NCBI GenBank assembly: GCA_017523995.1
Contig: JAFWUX010000050.1
Span: 1-64,000, forward strand
DNA: 64,000 bases
Reading direction: 5' to 3'
Source of the DNA: Oscillospiraceae bacterium
GTDB taxonomy: Bacteria > Bacillota_A > Clostridia > Oscillospirales > Ruminococcaceae
Shown here: positions 1-7,766 of the stretch, piece by piece
Numbering within the stretch: the stretch's first letter is position 1
Layout: each line of letters opens with the position of its first letter
Program-made: the position numbers and the translations under genes
Notes under the pieces: model-generated
Seen by the model: the letters and a program-made list of their open reading frames with translations, nothing else
Databases searched by the model: none
Told to the model about the DNA's origin: nothing

Positions 1-297
1 CAAAAGTTTCGCGCAAGCCTTTTCAAAGGCTTGCGGGTCGAGGGCAGCAATGCCAACAACTTAAGATGTTGCGTTTCCCAGTGAATTGCGCTGCAATTCA
101 CTTAGGGGCGCCCTCTATCGCAGGGCGCCCCTCTCCGAAATACGATCCACCGGATCGGTTTATCGGATTCACCCCTGCGAGCTCCTAAAGCAGGGGAATT
201 TCGCACTCTGCGGAGTGCGACCAAAGGGCGCCGCCCTTTGGAAACCTGCGAGCTTTTGAAAAAGCTCGACCAAAACTTTTATTTCGGCTTCGCCGTG
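1..297. repeat. Mosaic palindromic intergenic repeat, no gene
   Basis: No credible gene is seen. The stretch is built from short hairpins: GCAAGCC..GGCTTGC near 14-36, GGGGCGCCC..GGGCGCCCC near 104-132, GCACTC..GAGTGC near 202-218, and a GAGCTTTT-GAAAAAGCTC module near 251-270. Versions of the last module recur near 20800, 22665, 37580 and 50550, so this is one copy of a dispersed mosaic. Confidence 0.6.
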
Positions 298-347
298 TGC
301 GCCTTACAGGTACGGATTATTTCAGAAGTTCCCTTAAAGGAGGATAT

Positions 348-821
348 ATGACTTATACAATTCGGAAAATGACAGAAAGCGAATACGGTGTGTTGGAGGA
401 TTTTCTCTATGAAGCTATCTTTATCCCCGATGGAGTTCCTGCACCGCCAAGAGTAATCGTAAATCAACCTGAATTGCAGGTGTATGTATCTGAATTTGGG
501 AAGAAAGACGGGGATATTGCTCTTGCTGCGGAAGTTGACGGAATAATAATCGGTTCTGTCTGGGTGCGCATTATGAATGATTACGGACATATTGATGATG
601 AAACACCCTCTTTTGCGATTTCTCTGTACAAAGAGTATCGAAACAACGGGATTGGTACTGCTTTAATGAAAGCAATGCTGAATGAACTGAAAAAAGCAGG
701 ATATAAACAGGCCTCTTTAGCCGTTCAAAAAGAAAACTATGCTGTGAAAATGTACAAAAATGTCGGGTTTATCACGGTTGATGAAAATGACGAAGAATAT
801 ATTATGGTGTGTAAATTCTGA
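348..821 (+). CDS. GNAT family N-acetyltransferase
   Basis: A 157-residue GCN5-related acetyltransferase, predicted to move an acetyl group from acetyl-CoA to an unknown amine. The acetyl-CoA loop RNNGIG follows the typical beta-4 strand (about residues 104-109), and the C-terminal AVKMYKNVGF matches the family's final strand-helix region. The ATG at 348 is chosen because AAAGGAGG stands 6-7 bases before it; the frame stays open upstream but without a ribosome site. Length is normal for a single-domain GNAT. It is less GC-rich than most of the window and is followed by repeats and immunity-like genes, which suggests an accessory region. The substrate cannot be read from the sequence. Confidence 0.85.
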   Translation: MTYTIRKMTESEYGVLEDFLYEAIFIPDGVPAPPRVIVNQPELQVYVSEFGKKDGDIALAAEVDGIIIGSVWVRIMNDYGHIDDETPSFAISLYKEYRNNGIGTALMKAMLNELKKAGYKQASLAVQKENYAVKMYKNVGFITVDENDEEYIMVCKF

Positions 822-907
822 TTTATCTGATTACGGCAGCGGTCGGGCACTCAAGCGAAAGCTCCGGTCAACTGACATTCCCGAAACGGCTGTCGGCACT
901 GCCGACT

Positions 908-1114
908 TTGGAGGCGGGCACTGCCAGCGCAAATTGAATGCAGGCACAGCCAACTTCGATTGATTCATAAACACTCGATGAAGCCAGCAAACACAAAACA
1001 GACCTTTAGCAAAATGGAGGCGGGCACTGCCCGCTGCGATTGATTCATAAACACAAGATGAAGACAGCAGACACAAAACAGACCTTTAGCAAATTGGAGG
1101 CGGGCACTGCCCGC
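908..1114 (+). repeat. Interspersed ~78-bp repeat family R1, two units
   Basis: Two units (about 957-1034 and 1037-1114) run from GATTGATTC through AACAGACCTTTAGCAAA to the palindrome GGCGGGCACTGCCCGC. A degenerate end lies at 908-956. The last unit stops a few bases before the ribosome site of the gene at 1130. Further copies lie near 2117-2194, 3236-3312, 7064-7447 (reverse) and 10638-10735. Confidence 0.85.
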
Positions 1115-1129
1115 ATGGAGGTGTGAAAT

Positions 1130-2005
1130 ATGGAGGACATGAATTTTATCAGACTGAAAGAATTGTATCATCCTGTTTTCTTTGAGAATCCGGTAGATTC
1201 GCAAATTGCAGAGGCAATGAGAAATGCTGACCGTCTTCATCTGAAAGCGCCCGTCATGAACAGAGTGATCGAACTGCTGTCAGAATACGGACGGTTTTAT
1301 TTTACGAAAACGGAACGTATATCCGGAGATGTGCTCATATTTCATTTCTTCCCCTTATACTTCCCGTATTATCTGGAAAACAATCAGGACAGAGCCGCAT
1401 TTCTCGGCGGTTACCGGAATCGCAGCTGCGGTTTGTACGGGAATGAGGAAACCCGTTATATTGAATCATTCTATATAGATGCAGCCGGTTTCATCTGGAA
1501 TCAGGATCATCGGCTGATCGCTGAGAATATCACGGATTTCTGGGCATATATCGCGGAAAGGGAATATGATTATCACCCGGAGATTACCGAAGATGTCATG
1601 CGTATCATGCGGCGTGCCGGGTGGTATGAAGGCAGAAAAAACAATATTGATGCACTTCTTGAAGAATGCATGGATGATGATGTTTTCCCCTCCGATGTCC
1701 AGATTGCCTTTATTCAGGAATTTGGCGGACTTCGCGGCAGTGCACGATTGGAGGGTTTGGGGTTCTGGTTTGCTTCCGCACGGATGCGCAGATGCTTTCA
1801 AAATATTGCGAATAGTGCGAAAGAACAAGTCTGGACGTTAGAAAGATCAATACTTCGTGATTATGGCGCAGACACGCTTTGTGTCGGTTATGGGAATGAA
1901 TGCGATTTTCCGATATTCCTTACCTCAGACGGTCAGCTGATCCTCCGCGATGTAAAAGTCGGCCGCACAATCTGGGAGGGCATTCAGTGCATATTGGCAT
2001 ACTGA
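1130..2005 (+). CDS. SUKH-3-like immunity protein, copy 1
   Basis: A 291-residue soluble protein with no signal peptide or membrane segment. The C-terminal half resembles the SUKH-3 immunity fold: AGWYEGRK near residues 163-170, FPSDVQIAFIQEFGGL near 186-201, and a final IFLTSDGQLI strand pair then WEGIQCIL. SUKH proteins neutralise toxins of contact-dependent or polymorphic toxin systems. The N-terminal half ends in FYIDAAGFIWNQ...ITDFWAYI, which may be a second, diverged SUKH-like module. The start is supported by GGAGGTG 5-6 bases upstream. The next gene is a paralogue with near-identical ends and a diverged middle. No toxin gene is visible nearby. The family call is from motif memory, not a profile search. 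Confidence 0.6.
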   Translation: MEDMNFIRLKELYHPVFFENPVDSQIAEAMRNADRLHLKAPVMNRVIELLSEYGRFYFTKTERISGDVLIFHFFPLYFPYYLENNQDRAAFLGGYRNRSCGLYGNEETRYIESFYIDAAGFIWNQDHRLIAENITDFWAYIAEREYDYHPEITEDVMRIMRRAGWYEGRKNNIDALLEECMDDDVFPSDVQIAFIQEFGGLRGSARLEGLGFWFASARMRRCFQNIANSAKEQVWTLERSILRDYGADTLCVGYGNECDFPIFLTSDGQLILRDVKVGRTIWEGIQCILAY

Positions 2006-2070
2006 ATATTCAGTCCATCGCGCTCAATACGAGAATGGTTCCTGGGCAGCTATAGAAAAACGGCTGTCGG

Positions 2071-2194
2071 CACTGCCGACCGGCTGCAGACATCTGGAGG
2101 CGGGTACTGCCCGCTGTGATTGATTCATAAACACAAGATGAAGACAGCAGACACAAAACAGACCTTTAGCAATTTGGAGGCGGGCACTGCCCGC
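2071..2194 (+). repeat. Repeat family R1 between the immunity paralogues
   Basis: The stretch holds a CGGCTGTCGGCACTGCCGAC palindrome and one R1 unit (about 2117-2194) ending in GGCGGGCACTGCCCGC. It repeats the layout upstream of the first paralogue, so gene and flank were duplicated together with a period near 1.1 kb. Confidence 0.8.
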
Positions 2195-2233
2195 CGCTGC
2201 CGACCGAGCAGTGCCCGCATGGAGGTGTGAAAT

Positions 2234-3097
2234 ATGGAGGACATGAATTTTATCAGTCTGAAAGAATTGTATCATCCTGTTTTCTCTGAGAATCCGATAG
2301 ATTCGCAAATTGCAGAGGCAATGAGAAATGCTGACCGTCATAATCTGGAAGTTCCTGTCCGAGACAGGATTACCGAGTATTTATTAGAATACGGACGGTT
2401 TCATTTTAAGAAAATAGAAAGCGCATCAGGAGATGAGCTCAGATTTGATTTCTACCCTTTATTCTTGCCTTTTTATCCGGATTTCAATAGAAAAGTTGCG
2501 TTCATCGGCGGCTATCGAAATTGCGGCTGCAGTTTGTACGCCCATGATGATTCCTTTTATATTGAAAAATTCTATGTGGATTCAGCCGGTTTGATCTGGA
2601 ATCAAGATCATCGGCTGATTGCTGAGAATATTATAGATTTCTGGAAATATATCATTGAGAAAGAATATGATTTTCACCCTGAAATTTCTAGTGATGTTAT
2701 AACTTTTTTACGAAACGCAGGGTGGTGTGTAGGAAGAAAAATCGATATTGATTCACTTATTGAAGAGTGTATGGATGATGATGTTTTTCCGTCCGACATA
2801 CAAATTGCGTTTGTTCAGGAATTTGGCAACCTAAGCGGTATTCAACTGAATGATGATGCAGAGTTCTGGTTTTCAAGTAAACGAATGAATAGATGTTATG
2901 CTAATACTGCGAAAAAACAAGTTCGAACAGAAGAAAAATGGGCACTTCACCACTATGGAGTAGACACGCTTTGCGTTGGCTATTGTAATGACGGAATGGA
3001 TCCGATATTCCTTACCACAGACGGTCAGCTGCTTACTCGCAGCCGTAAAGTCGGCCGCACAATCTGGGAGGGCATTCAGTGCATATTGGCATACTGA
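2234..3097 (+). CDS. SUKH-3-like immunity protein, copy 2
   Basis: A 287-residue paralogue of the preceding gene. The first ~38 residues and the last ~45 (DTLCVGY to the WEGIQCILAY end) are almost identical, while the middle (about residues 40-130 and 200-240) differs and is richer in A+T. The SUKH-3-type motifs AGWCVGRKIDIDSL, FPSDIQIAFVQEFGNL and IFLTTDGQLL are kept. The ribosome site GGAGGTG and leader match copy 1. Conserved ends with a variable core fit duplication followed by diversification, as seen in immunity gene arrays, or gene conversion at the ends. No cognate toxin is visible. Confidence 0.6.
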   Translation: MEDMNFISLKELYHPVFSENPIDSQIAEAMRNADRHNLEVPVRDRITEYLLEYGRFHFKKIESASGDELRFDFYPLFLPFYPDFNRKVAFIGGYRNCGCSLYAHDDSFYIEKFYVDSAGLIWNQDHRLIAENIIDFWKYIIEKEYDFHPEISSDVITFLRNAGWCVGRKIDIDSLIEECMDDDVFPSDIQIAFVQEFGNLSGIQLNDDAEFWFSSKRMNRCYANTAKKQVRTEEKWALHHYGVDTLCVGYCNDGMDPIFLTTDGQLLTRSRKVGRTIWEGIQCILAY

Positions 3098-3186
3098 ATA
3101 TTCAGTCCGTCGCGCTCAATACGAGAATGGTTCTTTGGCAGCTATAGAAAAACGGCTGTCGGCACTGCCGACCGGCTGCAGACATT

Positions 3187-3312
3187 TGGAGGCGGGCACT
3201 GCCAGCGCAAATTGAATGCGGACACAGCCAACTTCGATTGATTCAAAAACACAAGATGAAGACAGCAGACACAAAACAGACCTTTAGCAAATTGGAGGCG
3301 GGTACTGCCCGC
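3187..3312 (+). repeat. Repeat family R1 downstream of copy 2
   Basis: One full R1 unit (about 3236-3312) preceded by the same degenerate segment seen at 908-956. It ends 19 bases before the -35 box of the ArsR gene. Confidence 0.8.
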
Positions 3313-3331
3313 AGATTTTTTCGGAAAACAC

Positions 3332-3360
3332 TTGACAAACGATTCCGGATATGCTATAAT
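3332..3360 (+). promoter_or_regulatory. Consensus promoter of the arsR-type gene
   Basis: TTGACA at 3332-3337 and TATAAT at 3355-3360 are separated by exactly 17 bases. The transcription start would fall inside the palindrome that follows. Confidence 0.9.
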
Positions 3361-3363
3361 ACA

Positions 3364-3389
3364 GATAGTTGAACAGCTGTTCAACTATC
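3364..3389. promoter_or_regulatory. Perfect 26-bp palindromic operator
   Basis: The arms GATAGTTGAACAG and CTGTTCAACTATC are perfect reverse complements. The site begins 3 bases after the -10 box and covers the expected start of transcription. It has the form of an ArsR/SmtB operator, and a second weaker copy precedes the ATPase gene. Binding is inferred. Confidence 0.85.
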
Positions 3390-3405
3390 GGAACGGAGGT
3401 ACAGC

Positions 3406-3759
3406 ATGGAAGAACAGCCGGTCTGCTCCTGCGAGATCATCCATGAGGATGTTGTGCGCGATGTCCGCGCGCAGCTTCTGGATAAGGAGCGCTATATTTC
3501 TCTCGCCACCCTTTTCAAGCTGTTCGGTGACGGCACGCGCGTTCAGATTCTGCACGCTCTGGAGCAGCATGAGCTCTGTGTCTGTGATCTGGCGGCACTG
3601 CTCGGTCTGACCAAATCAGCCGTTTCGCATCAGCTCAAGTCGCTGCGGCTCGCAAGGCTTGTCAAATACCGCAGGGACGGGCAGAATGCCTATTATTCGC
3701 TCGCGGATGACCATGTGAAGAAAATCCTTGACATGGGCTATGAGCACATTTCAGAATGA
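3406..3759 (+). CDS. ArsR/SmtB family metal-sensing repressor
   Basis: A 117-residue winged-helix regulator. The helix-turn-helix spans about residues 50-90 (LCVCDLAALLGLTKSAVSHQLKSL) and carries the ELCVCDLA motif, whose two cysteines form the alpha-3 metal site in the CadC/ArsR subgroup. Extra N-terminal cysteines (CSC at about 6-8) could complete a Cd/Pb/Zn thiolate site as in CadC. It lies 84 bases upstream of a metal-exporting P-type ATPase. Matching palindromes precede both genes, so it probably represses itself and the ATPase and lets go on metal binding. The exact metal cannot be read from the sequence. Confidence 0.92.
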   Translation: MEEQPVCSCEIIHEDVVRDVRAQLLDKERYISLATLFKLFGDGTRVQILHALEQHELCVCDLAALLGLTKSAVSHQLKSLRLARLVKYRRDGQNAYYSLADDHVKKILDMGYEHISE

Positions 3760-3795
3760 ATAAGTGCGGGGATTCCCCGCATTTATTTCGGACAG

Positions 3796-3819
3796 ATAGT
3801 TGAACGATTGCTCAATTAT
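3796..3819. promoter_or_regulatory. Second, imperfect operator copy
   Basis: ATAGTTGA and TCAATTAT arms are 8 bases apart and align with the perfect palindrome at 3364-3389. The site lies between the regulator and ATPase genes, so the ATPase may have its own controlled start or a second binding site within the transcript region. Confidence 0.7.
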
Positions 3820-3843
3820 TTGCCTACAGAACGGAGGATAAAC

Positions 3844-6300
3844 ATGGAGCTTGTCTACACGCTGAAAGGTCTGGATTGCCCGAACTGCTCGGCGAAAATC
3901 GAGAAGGAAGTCGGGGCGCTCGAGCAGATCACAGAGGCGAATGTCAACCTCATGCAGCAGACGCTGACCGTCAAGACGGCGCACGCGGCGGAGGAAATCC
4001 GCGAACTGATCAAGGGTATTGTCCACAAGCATGAGCCGGATGTCGAAGTCATTGCAAAGGGCGGGCATGCGCATCATCATGACCATGCGCAGGTGCTGAC
4101 CTACACGCTGAAAGGTCTGGACTGCCCGAACTGCTCGGCGAAGATCGAGCAGGAAGTCGGGGCGCTCGAGCAGATCACAGAGGCGAATGTCAACCTCATG
4201 CAGCAGACGCTGACCGTCAAGACGGCACACGCGGCGGAGGAAATCCACGAACTGATCGAGGGCATCGTCCACAAGCATGAGCCGGATGTCGAAGTGATCG
4301 CGAAAGGCGGGCATGCGCACGAGCATCATCATGATCATGAACACGAACACGGGCACTGCTGCGAGCATGAACACGAACACGAACATGAGCACAGCCACGC
4401 GCATGAACATGCACATGCTCACGCGGAGACGCGCACGGCGAAAAAGCCTGACCGCAATCGCGTCATGACGCTGCGGATTCTGGCGGGCGCGGCGGTCTTT
4501 GCCGTCGGTGCGGTGATGCACTATCTGCTGCATGCACCTGCCATGGCGGTGTTTGCCGTGATGCTCGTCTCGTACATCATCCTCGGGTGGGATGTTGTCT
4601 GGACGGCGCTCCGCAATATCACAAAGGGTCAGATTTTTGATGAGCACTTCCTCATGAGCATCTCGACGATCGGTGCATTTGCGCTCGGCGAGTATCCGGA
4701 GGCGGCTGCCGTCATGCTGTTTTATCAGGTCGGCGAATTCTTCCAGTCGCTTGCCGTGCAGCGCTCGCGCAAGTCGATCTCGGCGCTGCTCGATATCCGC
4801 CCCGATACCGCGAATGTCCTGCGCGGCGGAACGGTCTCGGAGACGGCGGCGGAGGATGTCTGTATCGGGGAGCAGATTATCGTGCGCGCAGGTGAGCGCG
4901 TTCCGCTGGACGGCGTTGTCACCGAGGGCGAATCCATGCTCGATACTACGGCGCTGACCGGCGAATCCGTCCCGCGGCATGTGCGGCCGGGCGATGAGGC
5001 GCTTTCGGGCTGCATCAACCAGAGCGGCACGCTGACGGTCCGCGTCACAAAGCCGTTCAGCGAATCGACTGCATCCAAGATCATTGACATGGTCGAGAAT
5101 GCTGCCGCACGCAAAGCCCCGACCGAGAATTTCATCACAACATTTGCGCGGTATTATACGCCGGTGATTGTGATTCTGGCGGTTCTGCTTGCCGTGGTGC
5201 CGCCGCTGCTGCTGCACGGTGTCTGGGCAGAGTGGATTCGCAGAGCATTTGTCTTCCTGATTGTTTCGTGCCCCTGCGCGCTGGTCATTTCGATTCCGCT
5301 GACCTTCTTCGGCGGTATCGGTGCGGCATCCAAGCACGGTGTGCTCGTCAAGGGCAGCAATGATCTCGAGGCGCTGAGCAAGGTGCGCGCGATTGTCTTT
5401 GATAAAACCGGTACGCTGACTAAGGGCGAGTTCAATGTCGCGCAGATTCTGCCCGCAGAGGGCGTCTCCCAATCTGAGCTGCTCAAATATGCGGCGGGCT
5501 GCGAGCGCAATTCCAATCACCCGATCGCGTCTTCAATTCTTGCGGCGTATCCGGATGATGTCAATGCGCTGACCGTCACGGACAGCACGGAGATTTCCGG
5601 CTACGGTCTGCAGGCGACCGTTGAGGGCAGGAAAATCCTCGCGGGCAGCGGCAGACTCATGGAGAAAAAGGGGATCGACTATCCGCGCTGTGAGGGGACG
5701 GGCACAAAGGTCTATCTCGCGGCGGACGGGAAGTATCTCGGTTGCATTCTGATTGCGGATTCGCTCAAGCCTGACGTCAGGCAGACGCTCAGCGGACTGC
5801 GCGGCGCGGGTATCTCGCAGATGGTCATGCTGACGGGCGACAACAAGGAGATTGCCGATGCGGTTGCAAAGGAGCTGAAGCTTGACGCCTGCTATGCGGA
5901 GCTGCTGCCCGAGAACAAGGTCGAAAAGCTCGAGGCGATTGCGGAGAAAATGCCCGAGGGCGAAAAGCTCGCGTTTGTCGGCGACGGCATCAATGATGCG
6001 CCGGTGCTGGCACGCGCGGATGTCGGCATTGCAATGGGCGCGCTCGGTGCGGATGCGGCGATCGAGGCGGCGGATGTTGTCCTGATGACCGATGAACCCG
6101 CAAGGCTCGGCGATGCAATCCGTGTTGCAAAGCAGACCAAGCAGATCGTGATGCAGAATATCATCTTTGCGCTCGGTGTCAAGATTCTGCTGCTGATTCT
6201 CGGTGCCTGCGGGCTTGTCGGCATGTGGTGGGCGGTCTTCGGCGATGTCGGTGTTACGGTGCTCGCTGTTCTCAACGCCATGCGCATGCTGCGGAAGTGA
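3844..6300 (+). CDS. zntA: Zn/Cd/Pb-exporting P1B-type ATPase with duplicated metal-binding domain
   Basis: An 818-residue inner membrane pump that exports divalent soft metals with ATP. Two HMA domains carry CPNC at residues 12-15 and 94-97. A His/Glu-rich linker follows (about 155-195). Membrane helices flank the transport motif CPC (476-478), and the phosphorylation site is DKTGTLT (Asp 520). The hinge GDGINDAP is present. The two HMA domains are nearly identical in DNA as well as protein (offset 246 bases), so the duplication is recent. The ATG at 3844 follows GGAGG; an upstream in-frame ATG has none. Substrate is inferred from the CPC motif, the HMA domains and the ArsR/CadC-like partner; cadA is an equivalent name. 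Confidence 0.93.
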   Translation: MELVYTLKGLDCPNCSAKIEKEVGALEQITEANVNLMQQTLTVKTAHAAEEIRELIKGIVHKHEPDVEVIAKGGHAHHHDHAQVLTYTLKGLDCPNCSAKIEQEVGALEQITEANVNLMQQTLTVKTAHAAEEIHELIEGIVHKHEPDVEVIAKGGHAHEHHHDHEHEHGHCCEHEHEHEHEHSHAHEHAHAHAETRTAKKPDRNRVMTLRILAGAAVFAVGAVMHYLLHAPAMAVFAVMLVSYIILGWDVVWTALRNITKGQIFDEHFLMSISTIGAFALGEYPEAAAVMLFYQVGEFFQSLAVQRSRKSISALLDIRPDTANVLRGGTVSETAAEDVCIGEQIIVRAGERVPLDGVVTEGESMLDTTALTGESVPRHVRPGDEALSGCINQSGTLTVRVTKPFSESTASKIIDMVENAAARKAPTENFITTFARYYTPVIVILAVLLAVVPPLLLHGVWAEWIRRAFVFLIVSCPCALVISIPLTFFGGIGAASKHGVLVKGSNDLEALSKVRAIVFDKTGTLTKGEFNVAQILPAEGVSQSELLKYAAGCERNSNHPIASSILAAYPDDVNALTVTDSTEISGYGLQATVEGRKILAGSGRLMEKKGIDYPRCEGTGTKVYLAADGKYLGCILIADSLKPDVRQTLSGLRGAGISQMVMLTGDNKEIADAVAKELKLDACYAELLPENKVEKLEAIAEKMPEGEKLAFVGDGINDAPVLARADVGIAMGALGADAAIEAADVVLMTDEPARLGDAIRVAKQTKQIVMQNIIFALGVKILLLILGACGLVGMWWAVFGDVGVTVLAVLNAMRMLRK

Positions 6301-6342
6301 GCGCGGGATGCTGCGCGTCCGCCGATTATAAGTGAATAGATG

Positions 6343-6376
6343 AAGCCGCTCCGGTCAGCGATGACGGGAGCGGCTT
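6343..6376. terminator. Bidirectional intrinsic terminator
   Basis: AAGCCGCTCC and GGAGCGGCTT form a 10-bp stem with T-rich flank (TTTGTTT) on the + side. It separates the ATPase from the convergent truncated gene. The same stem is reused after many genes in this window. Confidence 0.85.
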
Positions 6377-6405
6377 TGTTTGCGGCGCGGTTTCTTTTCG
6401 GCGCC

Positions 6406-6984
6406 TTATGCCCGCGCAAGGTCGGTACACCGCCGCGCCGCGACTGTCACCTCTGCCCCGAGCGCCTGCAGTCTGCTTTGCAGTGCGCGGCTCACTCTGC
6501 CCGCCCCGAGAATCAGGCACGGCAGACGGTGCAGCACGACCGGAAGCTCCTGCATCGCGATCTGAATGGCGCCCTCTGCCGTCGGGACGGCATTGCGCAG
6601 CGCAAAGGTCTCTCTTGCGGCGTAATCCTCGCAGCGCAGCCCTGCGGATTCGATCAGTGTGCGCTCCTGCGCTGTGAATCTGCCGCCGAGCACCAGTCCG
6701 TCCGGTCTGACTAGCGGCAGCAGCGCCGAAAGCCGGATTGCACTGCTCCCGAACGGCGTATGCAGAAAGCCGCCCTCCTGTGTGACCGGCATCGGCAGAA
6801 TCAGCGCATCCAGCATTTGCGGCAGATCCTGCATATGTTCCGCAGCCGTCAGCGATTCCGGCAGTGTCCCGAAGCGGTCGAAGCCCGTCACGGTGACAGC
6901 GCAGGTCCGGCTCAGCGCCTCTGCCGCACTGAGCTGCCGCAGATCGCCGCCTGCTACGAGCAGCCGTTTTTGTGTATCTGTCAT
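6406..6984 (-). pseudogene. dpaA: Truncated dipicolinate synthase subunit A
   Basis: A 192-residue remnant matching the N-terminal two thirds of DpaA/SpoVFA, which with DpaB makes the spore metabolite dipicolinic acid. Recognisable parts are VAGGDLRQL near the N-terminus, the PTAEGAIQIAMQ segment before the Rossmann domain and the nucleotide loop GAGRVS. The full protein is about 290-300 residues; here the frame ends after AARRCTDLARA, at the second strand of the Rossmann fold. Only 105 bases separate it from the convergent ATPase, so the C-terminus is lost rather than frameshifted nearby. No dpaB is adjacent. The ATG at 6984 fits GAGGAG better than the upstream GTG. It is probably a sporulation relic. 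Confidence 0.75.
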
Positions 6985-7063
6985 TCGCTTCACTCCTCTT
7001 TTGCATGTGTTCTCCGGTGTTTCCGGATTGCTCTATGGTATGCGAAATTTGCCGAAACGGTGC

Positions 7064-7447
7064 CGGCAGGGCCGGCCTCCAATTTGCTAAAGGTCTGTTT
7101 TGTGTTTGCTGGCTTCATCATGTGTTCAAGAATCAATCGCGGGCAGTGCCCGCCTCCAATTTGCTAAAGGTCTGAGTTGTGTTTGCTGGCTTCATCTTCT
7201 GTTTTTGAATCAATCGAAGTTGGCTGTGCCTGCATTCAATTTGCGCGGGCAGTGCCCGCATCCATATTGTTAAAGGTCTGTTTTGTGTTTGCTGGTTTCA
7301 TCTTGTGTTTATGAATCAATCAAAGTTGGCTGTGCCTGCATTCAATTTGCGGCGGGCAGTGCCCGCATCCATATTGCGAAAGGTCTGATTTGTGTTTGCT
7401 GGCTTCATGTTGTGTCTAAGAATCAATCGAAGTTGGCTGTGCCTGCA
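7064..7447 (-). repeat. Cluster of four R1 repeat units in reverse orientation
   Basis: Four units read on the minus strand. Each has a GCGGGCAGTGCCCGC-type palindrome, a short TTTGCTAAAGGTCTG block, a TTTGTGTTTGCTGG block and GAATCAATC. Units two to four also carry AAGTTGGCTGTGCCTGCAT. The last unit runs into the left arm of the inverted repeat. No gene is seen from 6985 to 7766. Confidence 0.85.
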
Positions 7448-7745
7448 TCTATTATTTCATAGCTGTTCAAGAACCATTGATAAGATCATCCGAGCAGCGG
7501 ATACCGCATCTTCTCACTCCTCTCTGCTCACTATTTCAAATCCGCCGCAGGCGGCACCGCAATTTCTCATTTCTCATTTCTCATTTCTCATTTTCATCAA
7601 CTCCTCACTTCTCACTCCTATCTCCTCACTCGATTATAAATCCGCCGCCGCAGGCGGCACCGCAATTTTTCATTTCTCATTTCTCATTTCTAATTCTTTC
7701 CGTGCTCACTCTCGTCTTGCTTTTTCGCGGAGAATGTGATATAAT
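7351..7745 (+). repeat. Left arm of a ~390-bp inverted repeat
   Basis: This arm matches the reverse complement of 10345-10735 almost base for base over long stretches. It holds an R1 unit, a GCAGCGGATACCGCATC block, tandem CATTTCT units, a CACTCCTATCTCCTCACTCG block and a promoter that reads inward. The arms enclose three genes (7767-10326). Confidence 0.9.
7717..7745 (+). promoter_or_regulatory. Promoter of the potassium channel gene
   Basis: TTGCTT at 7717-7722 and TATAAT at 7740-7745 are 17 bases apart, at the inner end of the left repeat arm. The short leader is G-rich (GGGGGGAGGGGG) and supplies the ribosome site. Confidence 0.8.
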
Positions 7746-7766
7746 CGGGGGGAGGGGGCGAGAGAA

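Noticed and set aside
3751..5520. A 589-codon minus-strand frame opposite the metal ATPase
   Set aside because: The product is Arg/Asp/Met-rich and repeats only because the His-rich and HMA sequence repeats on the other strand.
7064..7447. R1 repeat cluster as a CRISPR array
   Set aside because: Both the conserved and the intervening parts repeat, spacers are not unique, unit lengths vary, and no cas gene is present.
7561..7695. Tandem CATTTCT units as a CRISPR array or coding microsatellite
   Set aside because: The unit is 7-8 bases, too short for CRISPR, and lies outside genes. It is part of the inverted repeat arm.
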